Part shown: positions 55,332 through 64,000 of the stretch, piece after piece
Layout: every line of letters begins with the position of its first letter
Position numbering within the stretch: the stretch's first letter is position 1
Source of the DNA: Aquibacillus sediminis
GTDB taxonomy: Bacteria > Bacillota > Bacilli > Bacillales > Amphibacillaceae
DNA: 64,000 bases
Reading direction: 5' to 3'
Assembly (NCBI RefSeq): GCF_005870085.1
Contig: NZ_SZNM01000007.1
Location: 115,337-179,336, forward strand
Made by a program: the position numbers and the translations under genes
The notes under the pieces: model-generated
Database searches by the model: none
What the model saw: the letters and a program-made list of their open reading frames with translations, nothing else
Told to the model about the DNA's origin: nothing

Positions 55332-57043
55332 AGCTCTCCCGTTCACAATATGTATCGTTATATGGTCCGACAACAGGTGATCAGATTCGATTAGCGGATA
55401 CCGATTTATGGGTAGAAGTGGAAAAGGATTATACAACTTATGGAGATGAAAGTGTGTTTGGTGGCGGTAAGGTCATGCGTGATGGAATGGGACAAAGCTC
55501 GACGCGAACACGGAAAGAAGGAGTATTAGACCTTATCCTAACTAATGCGCTAATTGTTGATTATACAGGGATCGTTAAAGCAGATATTGGTGTGAAGGAT
55601 GGACGTATCGTTGGGATTGGTAAAGGGGGAAACCCTGATGGCATGGAAGGTGTCGATCCGAACATGATTATTGGTGCATCGACAGAAGTAATTGCCTGTG
55701 AAGGAAAAATTGTCACCGCTGGAGCGATTGATGCACATATTCATTTTATAAGTCCACAACAGGTAGATGTAGCGATTGCTGCAGGCTTTACGACGATGTT
55801 AGGCGGCGGAACTGGGCCAGCAACAGGAACCAATGCGACGACTTGTACACCTGGAGAGTGGAATATTCAACGAATGCTCGAGGCAAGTGAGCAATTCCCA
55901 ATCAACATTGGCTTTTTAGGAAAAGGAAATGCATCATCACCTGATCCCTTGCGCGAACAAGTTGCAGCAGGTGCAATCGGCTTGAAACTTCATGAAGATT
56001 GGGGTACTACACCAGCAGCGATAGACAATTGTTTAGCCGTTGCAGATGAGATGGATGTCCAAGTTGCGATCCATACAGATACATTGAATGAAGCAGGTTT
56101 TGTTGAGGACACGATCGATGCAATAGGTGATCGCGTCATTCACACCTATCATACAGAGGGTGCGGGTGGTGGACATGCGCCAGATATTATGAAAATTGCA
56201 TCATATCCGAATGTGTTACCATCATCAACCAATCCAACTCGTCCATATACAACTAATACAATTGATGAACATCTAGATATGTTAATGGTTTGTCACCATT
56301 TAGATCACAATGTACCAGAGGACGTGGCATTTGCTGATTCACGGATTCGACCAGAAACGATTGCAGCGGAAGATATCCTGCATGATTTAGGCGTAATTAG
56401 TATGATTGCATCGGATTCACAAGCAATGGGCCGGGTAGGAGAAAGTATCACACGTACTTGGCAAACTGCAGATAAGATGAAAAAACAACGTGGTCAATTG
56501 AATGAAGATCAAGGTACAACGAATGATAATACACGTGTTAAACGATATGTGGCCAAATATACCATTAATCCAGCTATTACTCATGGAATGAGCCATGAAA
56601 TAGGTTCACTGGAAGCTGGTAAGTTAGCTGATATGGTTATATGGGATCCCAAGTTTTTTGGAACAAAACCAGAAATAGTTGTGAAAGGTGGTATGATAAG
56701 TCACGCACAAATGGGTGATCCGAATGCATCGATTCCGACTCCGCAACCAGTGTTTATGCGCCCTATGTTTGGCTCGTTAGGGAAAGCAAGAAATGGTACA
56801 AGCCTAACCTTTATTTCGCAAGCAGCTTATGACAAAAAGGTTCATGAAAGGTTGGGACTTGCAAAGCAAATCGGTATCGCGAAACATTGTCGTGAAGTTA
56901 GCAAAAGTGACCTACCGCTTAATGGAGGAACACCTACGATAGATGTGAATCCAGAGACATATGAGGTAAAAGTAGATGGAGAAGTGATCACATGTGAGCC
57001 ATTAAGTGAACTATCGATGGCGCAGCGTTACTACTTATTTTAA
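55328..57043 (+). CDS. ureC: Urease alpha subunit (catalytic)
   Basis: 571 residues, hydrolyses urea to ammonia and CO2. Nickel ligands and active-site residues are intact: D-A-H-I-H-F (about 135), carbamylated Lys in G-L-K-L-H-E-D-W-G (about 218), I-H-T-D-T-L-N-E and [15 protein letters not shown] (about 245-280), mobile-flap C-H-H-L (about 320) and A-S-D-S-Q-A-M-G-R (about 360). Ends in the standard Y-Y-L-F. Confidence 0.95.
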   Translation: MKLSRSQYVSLYGPTTGDQIRLADTDLWVEVEKDYTTYGDESVFGGGKVMRDGMGQSSTRTRKEGVLDLILTNALIVDYTGIVKADIGVKDGRIVGIGKGGNPDGMEGVDPNMIIGASTEVIACEGKIVTAGAIDAHIHFISPQQVDVAIAAGFTTMLGGGTGPATGTNATTCTPGEWNIQRMLEASEQFPINIGFLGKGNASSPDPLREQVAAGAIGLKLHEDWGTTPAAIDNCLAVADEMDVQVAIHTDTLNEAGFVEDTIDAIGDRVIHTYHTEGAGGGHAPDIMKIASYPNVLPSSTNPTRPYTTNTIDEHLDMLMVCHHLDHNVPEDVAFADSRIRPETIAAEDILHDLGVISMIASDSQAMGRVGESITRTWQTADKMKKQRGQLNEDQGTTNDNTRVKRYVAKYTINPAITHGMSHEIGSLEAGKLADMVIWDPKFFGTKPEIVVKGGMISHAQMGDPNASIPTPQPVFMRPMFGSLGKARNGTSLTFISQAAYDKKVHERLGLAKQIGIAKHCREVSKSDLPLNGGTPTIDVNPETYEVKVDGEVITCEPLSELSMAQRYYLF

Positions 57044-57064
57044 AAAACTGTTGAGGTGAATGAA

Positions 57065-57508
57065 ATGTTAACAAAAGAGGTAATTGGAAATATTGATGAA
57101 GAGCAATTAGAACATCAAAATCGTGAGTGGGTTGAGCTCGATTGGGATGAGCTTAATAAACGCATTTTGCGAAAGAAAACAGATAAGGGTACAGACGTAG
57201 CGATCGCGCTAGAAGAGAAAGAACCACTCAAAGTTGGCGATGTATTGTATCAAGATGAAGGACTTCAAGTTGTCATTCGCACTAAAAAAGAAAAAGTATA
57301 TGTAATTTATCCTAAATCGATTGTACAAATGGGAAAAATGGCATTTGAATTAGGAAATCGCCATACACCATGTTTAATATCTAGTGAAGAAATTGTCGTT
57401 CGTTACGATGAAACATTAGAGCGACTTTTTGAAGAAGTGGGTGTTAGCTATGAACAAACCGAACGTAGATTTAAGCAACCATTCAAATACCGGGGCCATA
57501 AACACTGA
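57065..57508 (+). CDS. ureE: Urease accessory nickel chaperone UreE
   Basis: 147 residues from ATG 57065, with TTGAGGTG upstream. N-terminal UreE fold, then L-G-N-R-H-T-P-C conserved nickel-site region, and a short H-K-H C-terminal tail instead of the long His stretch in Klebsiella. Delivers nickel to the UreDFG complex. Confidence 0.88.
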   Translation: MLTKEVIGNIDEEQLEHQNREWVELDWDELNKRILRKKTDKGTDVAIALEEKEPLKVGDVLYQDEGLQVVIRTKKEKVYVIYPKSIVQMGKMAFELGNRHTPCLISSEEIVVRYDETLERLFEEVGVSYEQTERRFKQPFKYRGHKH

Positions 57509-58184
57509 TGTTTTATATTTAATGCATATACATGATTCGGCGTTTCCGATCGGATCTTACACACAATCATTTGGGATGGAAACGTATATTCAATCCGATC
57601 AAATCCGTACGAAACAAGATCTATTAAACTATTGTCATGCTTATTTGTTTGAAAATTTAGTGTATACAGATGGCATTTTTGTAAAAGAAGCTTATCAATT
57701 GGTGGAAAAAGACGATTGGAAGCAACTGATACGGTTGGAACGAATTTGTGATGCGAGTAAAAACGCTGTAGAAACAAGAGAAGCTAGTAGAATGATGGGG
57801 AAACAATTTTTACAAGCTATTTTACCAGTATTTGAAGATGAAAAATTGCAAACGTGGAAAAAGTATTTAGATGAGGGTAAAATTCGTGGTCACTTCCCAA
57901 TTGCTTACAGTATTTATACTGCGCAAATGAAATATGACTTATATACAACGATTTTAACTTTTCTATATTCCTCAACGGTATCCTTAGTACATAATGCCGT
58001 TCGAGCTGTACCACTAGGACAAAAAGCAGGAATTGAAGTGATCCATCAATTAATTCCCAAAATTGCTAAAGCTGCCGAGCATGTGCTTGATAAAAGTTTA
58101 CAAGACTTATCAAATCATGCGGTTGGCATAGAAGTTGCCTCCATGCAGCATCGTTATTTACCGTCTCGATTATTTATTTCTTAA
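57450..58184 (+). CDS. ureF: Urease accessory protein UreF
   Basis: About 244 residues from ATG 57450, which overlaps ureE by 59 bases; a later Met (at the M-H-I-H-D-S-A-F-P-I-G-S-Y block) is an alternative. All-helical UreF with F-P-I-G-S-Y-T-Q-S-F-G-M-E-T and V-S-L-V-H-N-A-V-R-A-V-P-L-G-Q. GTPase regulator of UreG in metallocentre assembly. Confidence 0.88.
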   Translation: MNKPNVDLSNHSNTGAINTDVLYLMHIHDSAFPIGSYTQSFGMETYIQSDQIRTKQDLLNYCHAYLFENLVYTDGIFVKEAYQLVEKDDWKQLIRLERICDASKNAVETREASRMMGKQFLQAILPVFEDEKLQTWKKYLDEGKIRGHFPIAYSIYTAQMKYDLYTTILTFLYSSTVSLVHNAVRAVPLGQKAGIEVIHQLIPKIAKAAEHVLDKSLQDLSNHAVGIEVASMQHRYLPSRLFIS

Positions 58185-58237
58185 GCTATATTGTTGAAAA
58201 CAGCGATAACTTTTAATACGTGAAAGGAGAATGCACG

Positions 58238-58873
58238 ATGAAACCAGTTATTATTGGTATTGGAGGTCCAGTTGGTTCTGGAAAAACAGCACTTGTTGAA
58301 CGTTTATCAAGAGAGATGACAGCTAATTATAGTATCGGGGTTATTACCAATGATATTTATACGAAAGAAGATGCAAAATTCCTAACGGATCAAGGAGTAT
58401 TACCAGATGAGCGAATTATTGGGGTGGAAACAGGTGGTTGTCCACATACAGCTATTAGAGAAGATGCATCAATGAATTTTGAAGCGATTGATGAATTAAA
58501 ACGTCGTTTCGATGATCTTGATATCATTTTACTAGAAAGTGGTGGAGATAACTTATCGGCCACCTTTAGTCCAGAACTTGTTGACGGTTATATGTATGTG
58601 ATTGATGTAGCTGAAGGTGGGGATATCCCAAGAAAAGGTGGACCAGGAGTAATTCGGTCTGACATGTTATTAGTAAACAAAATTGATTTAGCTCCGTATG
58701 TTGAAGTTGATTTGGATAAAATGAAAAAAGATGCTAAAGAAGCACGTAAAGAGCGGCCATTTGTGTTTACTAATGTCAAACAAGGTGTGGGAATTGATCA
58801 AGTGATCGATTGGATACGCTATTATATGCTATTAGAAGAAAGTGAAGAGACTAGTAATGCAAGCATTAGCTAA
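58238..58873 (+). CDS. ureG: Urease accessory GTPase UreG
   Basis: ATG 58238 after AAAGGAG; 211 residues. P-loop [10 protein letters not shown] (about 10), metal-binding C-P-H motif [11 protein letters not shown] (about 70), [15 protein letters not shown] (about 148). Powers nickel insertion. Overlaps ureD by 17 bases. Confidence 0.94.
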   Translation: MKPVIIGIGGPVGSGKTALVERLSREMTANYSIGVITNDIYTKEDAKFLTDQGVLPDERIIGVETGGCPHTAIREDASMNFEAIDELKRRFDDLDIILLESGGDNLSATFSPELVDGYMYVIDVAEGGDIPRKGGPGVIRSDMLLVNKIDLAPYVEVDLDKMKKDAKEARKERPFVFTNVKQGVGIDQVIDWIRYYMLLEESEETSNASIS

Positions 58874-59681
58874 ATCTTCATCATTGTTGAAAAGTGATGG
58901 TAAGCTTGAATTGAAATTTGAAAAACGCAGAGGAAAAACGAGATTAATTGATTGTTATCAACAACCCCCATTAAAAGCTAGTCGTGGATTATATATTGAT
59001 GGAACGGATCATTGTACGTTATATTTAATGGAATCTTCAGGTGGACTGGTGGCTGGGGATCACAATGAATTTACTGTTCATTTAAAACCGGGTTCAAATG
59101 TTACGTTAATGCCCCAGTCAGCAACTAAAGTTTATCCAGCATTTAATGATCAACCAAGTTCCCAACAAGTAACGATTAACCTTGATGAGGATGCAAGATT
59201 GGAATGGAATCGAGAAGAGGTCATACCATTTGAAGATGCCCGTTTTAACAGTGCTACCTCTGTACAAATGACATCGAGTTCCTCTTTATTATGGGCTGAA
59301 ATTTTATACCCCGGTAGAGAAAAAAGGGGAGAGACGTTTGCTTTTCGGGAATGTCATACCCATTTTGAAGTTTGGATAGATGATGATTGTTTAGTTTATG
59401 ACGCCTTACGTCTAAACCCTGCCGAGCAAATGCTGAAACAATTAGGTGTTCTGGAACAGTTTAATTATATTGCAAATGTATGGATTGTCTCACCTAGTAT
59501 GGATGAAAATATGGATCACAACTTAGGGGAGATACTAATACAAACAGATAAACATAAATCGGGAATCACCAAATTAGAAGGTAAAGGCATGCTTGTGCGC
59601 TGGATATCAAATGATTTACCATTGTTGAAAAAAGAAGTTGACCGGATATCTACTTTTATAAGGAAGCATTATTGGAAGTGA
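58857..59681 (+). CDS. ureD: Urease accessory protein UreD (UreH)
   Basis: 274 residues from ATG 58857. Scaffold protein that binds the apo-urease; [11 protein letters not shown] and [11 protein letters not shown] are typical. Placed last in the operon, as in Bacillus-type ureABCEFGD clusters; no nickel transporter gene follows. Confidence 0.9.
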   Translation: MQALAKSSSLLKSDGKLELKFEKRRGKTRLIDCYQQPPLKASRGLYIDGTDHCTLYLMESSGGLVAGDHNEFTVHLKPGSNVTLMPQSATKVYPAFNDQPSSQQVTINLDEDARLEWNREEVIPFEDARFNSATSVQMTSSSSLLWAEILYPGREKRGETFAFRECHTHFEVWIDDDCLVYDALRLNPAEQMLKQLGVLEQFNYIANVWIVSPSMDENMDHNLGEILIQTDKHKSGITKLEGKGMLVRWISNDLPLLKKEVDRISTFIRKHYWK

Positions 59682-59687
59682 ATAAAA

Positions 59688-59759
59688 TGGGACTGGGACA
59701 AGGGGACAGGGCACTTGTCCCAGTAGCTGGTGGGACAGTGAACCTGACCCCATGTCCCA
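59688..59759. repeat. GGGACA palindromic repeat pair after ureD
   Basis: GGGACTGGGACAAGGGGACA, GGGCACTTGTCCCAG, then GTGGGACAG and CCCCATGTCCCAC; two long imperfect palindromes. Confidence 0.75.
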
Positions 59760-59793
59760 CACGATGTTTACTGTTAATTCAAAAATAATGTAC

Positions 59794-59893
59794 TTGTATA
59801 TTTTTCAATAAAACCGTATATTATAAATAGAAATAGCGGTGGATGTCTTCGGACCACACCTAAGGGAACTGGATGCGTCCAGTTCCCTTTTAA
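59794..59893 (+). ncRNA. Candidate small RNA with own promoter and terminator
   Basis: Promoter TTGTAT (59794-59799), 17 bases, TATATT (59817-59822). About 60 bases on, AAGGGAACTGGA-TGCG-TCCAGTTCCCTT (59862-59889) is a perfect 12-bp stem followed by TT. Between them GTGG-11-CCAC forms a weaker hairpin. No ORF. It may instead be the terminator of the urease operon with a chance promoter. Confidence 0.4.
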
Positions 59894-59995
59894 ATTGTAT
59901 TCTTCTAGTGGTACCAAATATGTGATCGTCTCTATGTTAAATGGCATCTACTTTTTCTACATAATCTTTCTTCGTTTTGTACGAATTTCTCAATG

Positions 59996-60075
59996 AGGGA
60001 CAAGGGGACAGGGCACTTGTCCCAAAGAGTCCCTTATACCACTGGGACAACAAACCTGTCCCCATGTCCCAAAAT
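59996..60075. repeat. GGGACA palindromic repeat pair at the peptidase 3' end
   Basis: GGGACAAGGGGACAGGGCAC, CTTGTCCC, the shared AGAGTCCCTTATACCACT linker, and GGGACAAC/CTGTCCCC. It encodes the last residues and stop of the peptidase on the other strand. Confidence 0.75.
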
Positions 60076-61356
60076 CAGCCTTTCATGTAACGCGGTTTCA
60101 ATAAGTTTTACTGTTTCGAAAGTTGCTTTGTAGTCCACGGTTTCTGCATCGGTGTGTTCATGCATATATCCGGCAGATAGATTGACAGATGGAATGCCTT
60201 TTTCTGCAAAGGAGCGTGCATCACTTAGGCCGCCAGCGGTTATTTTCCAATCGGGCATGCCAGCAAGTTTTCCAGCTTGTTCGAAAATTTTTCCATAGGA
60301 TTCTGAGCAAAATGGAATGATGTCGGCATAGGATGTCACAATGTCGCGTGTGCCGCGGCGATCGATGACGATTGCGCTGTTGACATCTTCAAGAAAGCAA
60401 GTGTCTATGTCCTGTGAACCAACACAGCCGATTTCTTCTTTTACGGTGAAAGCTACTTTAATTGTTCCATTAAAATTGGTACGTTCCAATCGATAGAGAA
60501 GTTCTAGAATGACAGCAATTCCTGCACGATCATCCGCACCCAAAATACCCGCCGAACTTGTTAAGGTGGTTCCTCGTTCGTTTAGGCTTCGTCCAACTTC
60601 AAATTCTTCAAACGTATCCATATGTGCAGACAATAGTATCGTAGGTCCCTCCCCAAAATAGCGATAAGCTAACAGATTACGAGCGCCGTCTACATAGGTG
60701 TAATCGACCACTGATTGAAGTTTTCTATCCAAGCATTTACGAATGTTTCGCTCCTTGCCACTTTCCCCGGAAATATGAAGAAGCTCAACTAAACGAGATT
60801 TAAATTTGCTTGCCTCGATGTCGATCATCGTATCTGGGTACGTAACCATTTGATATAAACGCTCCGCTGTATCTAATAATAACTTCCTTTGTCCTTTAGG
60901 GTAGTGTAGGCTTATTTTCTTACCGTGGAATTTAACTCGAAGATCATCGGGCGTACATGTTAGGATGACATCCATTTCTTTTCGTGTTAAAGGTTCGATC
61001 AACCAAAGCATTGCTGCTCTTCGGTCATGTCCGTCGCAACTCATCGATGTGTATATGCCAAGCTCATTTAACCAACGGACGATGCCGCGAATATAGTCAT
61101 CCATGTCAGACAGTGGCAGTTCATTTCGTCTTGGATCAACAAGACTTCCACGTCCAATTCCATCCATATAGGATGCAGCTTGTTGCACATGATTTATAAG
61201 CATCTCTTCTGATAAATCTGCCAGCTTAGCATCTGAGGGATTCGTTGTTTTTAAGTTGCTTAAAGTTAGATTTAACAGTTTCTGTTCGTGAGAGGGAAGC
61301 TCAAGATCTTTCATTTGTAACCCTTGTCTCGCTAATAATTTTTCTAGTTTGTTCAT
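60034..61356 (-). CDS. M20/M42-type metallopeptidase with N-terminal extension
   Basis: ATG 61356, 10 bases after AAGGAGC; 440 residues. N-terminal 200 residues (M-S-C-D-G-H-D-R-R, metal-binding look) precede the peptidase fold: L-L-S-A-H-M-D-T (about 245), G-I-L-G-A-D-D-R-A-G (about 275), K-E-E-I-G-C-V-G-S (about 303), and S-D-A-R-S-F (about 385), all typical of PepT/M42 dizinc sites (H, D, E-E, D). The substrate is unknown. The last residues (G-H-G-D-R-F-V-V-P-V-V) are encoded by a repeat insertion. Upstream in-frame sequence to 61554 lacks a start signal. Confidence 0.8.
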   Translation of the reverse strand: MNKLEKLLARQGLQMKDLELPSHEQKLLNLTLSNLKTTNPSDAKLADLSEEMLINHVQQAASYMDGIGRGSLVDPRRNELPLSDMDDYIRGIVRWLNELGIYTSMSCDGHDRRAAMLWLIEPLTRKEMDVILTCTPDDLRVKFHGKKISLHYPKGQRKLLLDTAERLYQMVTYPDTMIDIEASKFKSRLVELLHISGESGKERNIRKCLDRKLQSVVDYTYVDGARNLLAYRYFGEGPTILLSAHMDTFEEFEVGRSLNERGTTLTSSAGILGADDRAGIAVILELLYRLERTNFNGTIKVAFTVKEEIGCVGSQDIDTCFLEDVNSAIVIDRRGTRDIVTSYADIIPFCSESYGKIFEQAGKLAGMPDWKITAGGLSDARSFAEKGIPSVNLSAGYMHEHTDAETVDYKATFETVKLIETALHERLILGHGDRFVVPVV

Positions 61357-61484
61357 TGAAAACCAGCTCCTTGTTTGTGATAGGTTAAGTATATCGGAAG
61401 AGGTGTGCACCCCTGTCCCACTTGTGGGGAGGTAGGTGTGATAGAATAATAGAAAAAGTGGAATGAGGCGAAGGGAAGAGACAG

Positions 61485-62423
61485 ATGGACCAAGAACAAA
61501 CCTATGAGCCACCGTTAGAAGTGAAGCGGTTGAAGAAACAATTAAGAGAAGCAAAGCATGATCGAGCGGAACGAGAGCGTATTAAGAATGCACTAATAAC
61601 GATTTATGTTCGGTTTGGTGAAAGTTATAAAATGAATGATCAACCAAATGACAAGTTAGCAGAGGTCTTTTTAAAAAAAGCATTGGCACTAAAGCCGGTT
61701 CATGGGATTGCGAATTATCGCTTGGCGCATTTATTGTTTAAAAAGGAAGATTACGCGACAGCAATCTATCATTTTCAAATAGCACTAGATCATGGTCGGT
61801 TGAATGAAACGCAACAAATGATAACGAATATGTTCATGACAACTGCTGGCATTTACATAGCAAAACAAGCATCGAAACAGTATTCGTCGATGGAGCTTGA
61901 TCTTGATGTGGATTATGAACTGGAAAAGATTGAACATTTTCGTAAGCAACTTGAAGTGCCGACAGAAACGATGCTCAAGCGTATTTATTATCGCAAAGTA
62001 ACGCCAGATGGGAGTAAGTTAATTAGTGAAGAAACATATGAGGAGACATTTGACGGAGCGGTAGAAGATACAAATCAAGTACTGTTGGTTCGTAATGAAG
62101 ATGGCTATGCGATCCGATATGGTTGCGAAACCGTCTCATTGGAAACGACAGCTTTTCACTTTCTTTATTATGTAATGATTGCCTCTGATTATGTGACCAA
62201 TGATCAATTGATCAGAAAGCTAAACCAATACGAATTGGAGCAGGATTATAAACCAAACACCGTACGTCGAACATTTAGTCGCATGCAGAGCCGTATTCCT
62301 TTCTGGGATCAAGTAGTAGAAACGGAAACAATCGATCGAAAAACAGGCCGTAAGCGAAAAAGAGGCATTACGTACTGTATCCTGTGCCGAGCAAGTGATG
62401 TACTACCAGACGAGATGATGTGA
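61485..62423 (+). CDS. Tetratricopeptide-repeat protein with C-terminal winged-helix-like domain
   Basis: 312 residues, GAAGGGAAGAG before ATG 61485, so transcribed divergently from the peptidase. TPR units at about 45-120 (A-E-V-F-L-K-K-A-L-A-L-K-P-V-H-G-I-A-N-Y-R-L-A, then Y-A-T-A-I-Y-H-F-Q-I-A-L). The C-terminal 100 residues (N-T-V-R-R-T-F-S-R-M, W-D-Q-V-V, R-K-R-K-R-G) look DNA-binding. Function unknown; perhaps a regulator. Its stop abuts a GGGACA repeat. Confidence 0.7.
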   Translation: MDQEQTYEPPLEVKRLKKQLREAKHDRAERERIKNALITIYVRFGESYKMNDQPNDKLAEVFLKKALALKPVHGIANYRLAHLLFKKEDYATAIYHFQIALDHGRLNETQQMITNMFMTTAGIYIAKQASKQYSSMELDLDVDYELEKIEHFRKQLEVPTETMLKRIYYRKVTPDGSKLISEETYEETFDGAVEDTNQVLLVRNEDGYAIRYGCETVSLETTAFHFLYYVMIASDYVTNDQLIRKLNQYELEQDYKPNTVRRTFSRMQSRIPFWDQVVETETIDRKTGRKRKRGITYCILCRASDVLPDEMM

Positions 62424-62492
62424 ATGGGACAAGGGGACAGGGCACTTGTCCCAGTGGAAACTGGGACAGTAAACCTGTCCCCTTGTCCCACT
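62422..62492. repeat. GGGACA palindromic repeat pair
   Basis: GGGACAAGGGGACAGGGCAC, CTTGTCCCAG and CTGGGACAGTAAACCTGTCC follow the TPR gene stop, 37 bases before the zinc-finger gene. Confidence 0.75.
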
Positions 62493-62528
62493 TGGTATGT
62501 GTGTGAATATAAAATAAGGAGCGTTAAA

Positions 62529-63029
62529 ATGGGCAAAAAGAAAAGAGGTCATTTCTGTAAAGTGTGTGGCAGGATACGTGCGAATGAAAAATTTAGTGGA
62601 AAGGGCCATCGCCAACATATTTGTAAAGATTGTAAACGAAAAGGAAAAAAACTTAAACAACCGTCTACTTCTGCCTATGATCGGGAGTTTCATTACTTAA
62701 ATAAAGCAATTAAAAACTGTTTGCTTTTCTATACGCGACATTCCGATTTCTTCCTATTCGAATTCCGAGAAGAACGCTTTGTTACTAGAGGTGATTTCGA
62801 ATCAGAAATTTTTGTCTATCAACCAAATGGGAATCAAAAATTTCTAGTTGAAGAATCCTTGCACTCCTATGATGCATTGATGGAAGTTTTGTTTAAAAAA
62901 TATTATGAAACGATTGGGAGTGAAAACGTTTTGGATTATGAAATATTTATAGAGGATTCGTCTTTGGACATATCCAAAAAACGTCGTCAACATTTGGAAG
63001 TGATTGACTCCATGAATCATTTGGTATGA
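62529..63029 (+). CDS. Zinc-finger hypothetical protein
   Basis: ATG 62529 with AAGGAGCG upstream; 166 residues. Starts with a zinc ribbon: C-K-V-C-G-R-I-R-A-N-E-K-F-S-G-K-G-H-R-Q-H-I-C-K-D-C, followed by a basic stretch. The rest is an acidic helical/beta region. Resembles a nucleic-acid-binding regulator; the longer frame from 62424 runs through the repeat and is rejected. Confidence 0.65.
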   Translation: MGKKKRGHFCKVCGRIRANEKFSGKGHRQHICKDCKRKGKKLKQPSTSAYDREFHYLNKAIKNCLLFYTRHSDFFLFEFREERFVTRGDFESEIFVYQPNGNQKFLVEESLHSYDALMEVLFKKYYETIGSENVLDYEIFIEDSSLDISKKRRQHLEVIDSMNHLV

Positions 63030-63124
63030 TCGAGGTTATAGGGTATTAGCATCTAATGTTCAAAGTGCGCAGGGGGGACCAGGTATCGTTATACGATCAT
63101 GAAAAAATAATGAAAAAACAAATG

Positions 63125-63160
63125 CGAACACTTGTTCTTTTGGGCTATTTGTTTTATAAT
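63125..63160 (+). promoter_or_regulatory. Promoter of rpn-type gene with LexA-like box
   Basis: CGAACACTTGTTCT (63125-63138) overlaps a -35 (TTGTTC, 63132-63137), 17 bases before TATAAT (63155-63160). Core GAAC-N4-GTTC is identical to that in the methyltransferase promoter at 20497. Confidence 0.6.
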
Positions 63161-63215
63161 AAATATAGAAGCTACCTCCTTGCTAACCTCCTCATTCCTC
63201 CAAAAGGATGTGGTT

Positions 63216-63899
63216 ATGATGGAAACGTCACTTGTTTGTGAAGAGTCAAAACCGTATATGCCTCACGATCAATTATTTAAGCAATTGATTGGGACATTTT
63301 TCGAAGAGTTCATCGAATTATTCTTCCCAGAAGTACATCGCCACATTGATTTTTCTTCAATTAAACCGTTATCTGATGAAATGTTTACAGATTTGATTAA
63401 AGGTGAAAACCGAAAAGCAGATATTGTGATTGAAGCAAAATTAAAAGGCGAAGACACGTTAATCATTATTCATGTAGAACCTCAAAATTACGGACAACCC
63501 AATTTCAACGAACGGATGTATCAATATTTTAGTCTATTGTATAATAGGTATAGGAAACCGATTTTGCCCATAGCTCTATTTAGTTATGATGAGAAGCGGT
63601 ATGAACGGGATGATTTCGAGATGTCCTTTCCATTCTTTCATGTGTTAACCTTTCACTTTTTAATTGTGGAATTAAGAAAAAAGAATTGGCGCGAATATAT
63701 TGAATCCGACAATCCAGTTGCAGCAGCATTATTAAGTAAGATGAATTATTCGGAAAAAGAAAAAGTGCAAGTAAAGAAGGAATTCCTGCGGATGTTAGTA
63801 CGTATGGAGATTAACCCAGCTAAAATGGAGCTCATTAACGGATTTTTCGAATCTTATTTAAAATTAGATCAAAAGGAGGTTGAAACAGTTAACAATTAA
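63216..63899 (+). CDS. Rpn-family nuclease (PD-(D/E)XK, COG5464)
   Basis: ATG 63216 follows AAAAGGATG; 227 residues. M-P-H-D-Q-L-F-K-Q-L-I-G-T-F-F-E-E-F opening, then R-K-A-D-I-V-I-E-A and I-I-H-V-E-P-Q (about 85-90), the D...E-x-Q core of Rpn (recombination-promoting) nucleases. Shorter than the usual roughly 300 residues, so the coiled C-terminal part may be lost. Family members cut DNA and aid RecA-independent recombination. Confidence 0.75.
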   Translation: MMETSLVCEESKPYMPHDQLFKQLIGTFFEEFIELFFPEVHRHIDFSSIKPLSDEMFTDLIKGENRKADIVIEAKLKGEDTLIIIHVEPQNYGQPNFNERMYQYFSLLYNRYRKPILPIALFSYDEKRYERDDFEMSFPFFHVLTFHFLIVELRKKNWREYIESDNPVAAALLSKMNYSEKEKVQVKKEFLRMLVRMEINPAKMELINGFFESYLKLDQKEVETVNN

Positions 63900-63968
63900 T
63901 TGATAAAACCTTATAATAAATGGTAAAATCTAAAGTAATAAATTACCAAAATTGTAAGGGTGAATGGC

Positions 63969-64000
63969 ATGAAACAACGAAAAGTAGGTATAGGAGAAGC
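63969..64000 (+). CDS. Start of an unidentified gene, cut by the window end
   Basis: ATG 63969 after AAGGGTGA; only MKQRKVGIGEA is visible. Too short to identify. Confidence 0.5.
   Translation, partial: MKQRKVGIGE

Noticed and set aside
61357..61554. Upstream extension of the peptidase
   Set aside because: Crosses the divergent promoter region and TPR gene start; AAGGAGC supports ATG 61356.
62424..62528. N-terminal extension of the zinc-finger protein through the repeat
   Set aside because: The extension is translated GGGACA repeat; AAGGAGCG sits directly before ATG 62529.
1..64000. CRISPR array
   Set aside because: No regularly spaced direct repeats with unique spacers; repeats seen are palindromic and scattered.
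1..64000. tRNA or rRNA genes
   Set aside because: No cloverleaf or T-loop GTTCGAnTC sequence in the right context, and no rRNA-like stretch was found.

Overview
The window reads as the chromosome of a low-GC, Gram-positive endospore-former relative (Bacillaceae; the repeats and acidic exported protein suggest an Oceanobacillus/Virgibacillus-like, halotolerant lineage, but the genus is inference). Ribosome-binding sites are strong AGGAGG types, TTG/GTG starts are common, and CcpA, GlnR/TnrA and LexA(DinR)-type boxes are readable.

Layout. 1-2.3 kb: tail of an ABC transporter ATPase, a structured RNA resembling a TnpB guide-RNA scaffold, a tnpB stub, a Bacillaceae repeat, a 47-residue ORF and a GlcG/HbpS-type protein. 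2.3-35.5 kb: a dense defence island. In order: MazG-like pyrophosphohydrolase + PLD-helicase + C4 zinc finger; a PD-(D/E)XK protein; a frameshifted DUF262/DUF1524 (GmrSD-type) gene; Shedu (SduA); an operon of an SF2 helicase, a DrmA-like helicase and a DrmB-like DUF1998 protein (DISARM-related core), followed by an HNH nuclease; a LlaJI-like restriction-modification system (McrC-like and McrB-like subunits divergent from two tandem m5C methyltransferases); a GHKL-ATPase operon (GHKL, unknown, DUF6339-like) divergent from a UvrD helicase + AddB-like Fe-S protein; an IS66 remnant; a resolvase-like protein; and an EcoRII-type m5C methyltransferase/endonuclease pair.

35.6-45.2 kb: a mobile-looking patch (DnaD-domain protein, short ComK-like protein, XRE regulator), then an AraC regulator divergent from a copper amine oxidase operon with an APC permease, and a broken ImmA/IrrE gene. 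45.2-49.1 kb: fructose operon fruR-fruK-fruA plus a separate EIIA, with a promoter overlapped by a perfect cre box. 49.7-59.7 kb: a GlnR/TnrA box followed by urtABCDE (urea ABC transporter) and ureABCEFGD (urease and its nickel-assembly proteins). 59.7-64 kb: a candidate small RNA, an M20/M42-type peptidase whose truncated duplicate lies 11 kb away, a TPR protein, a zinc-finger protein and an Rpn-type nuclease behind a LexA-like box.

A palindromic GGGACA...TGTCCC repeat recurs about ten times, mainly around the metabolic genes. The parts most likely to be undescribed are the three-gene helicase/DrmA/DrmB operon lacking other DISARM genes, and the divergent GHKL // UvrD-AddB-like module. The LlaJI-like promoter region has unusual regulatory structure: a LexA-like palindrome inside the promoter spacer and three helically phased ACCGGAT repeats.
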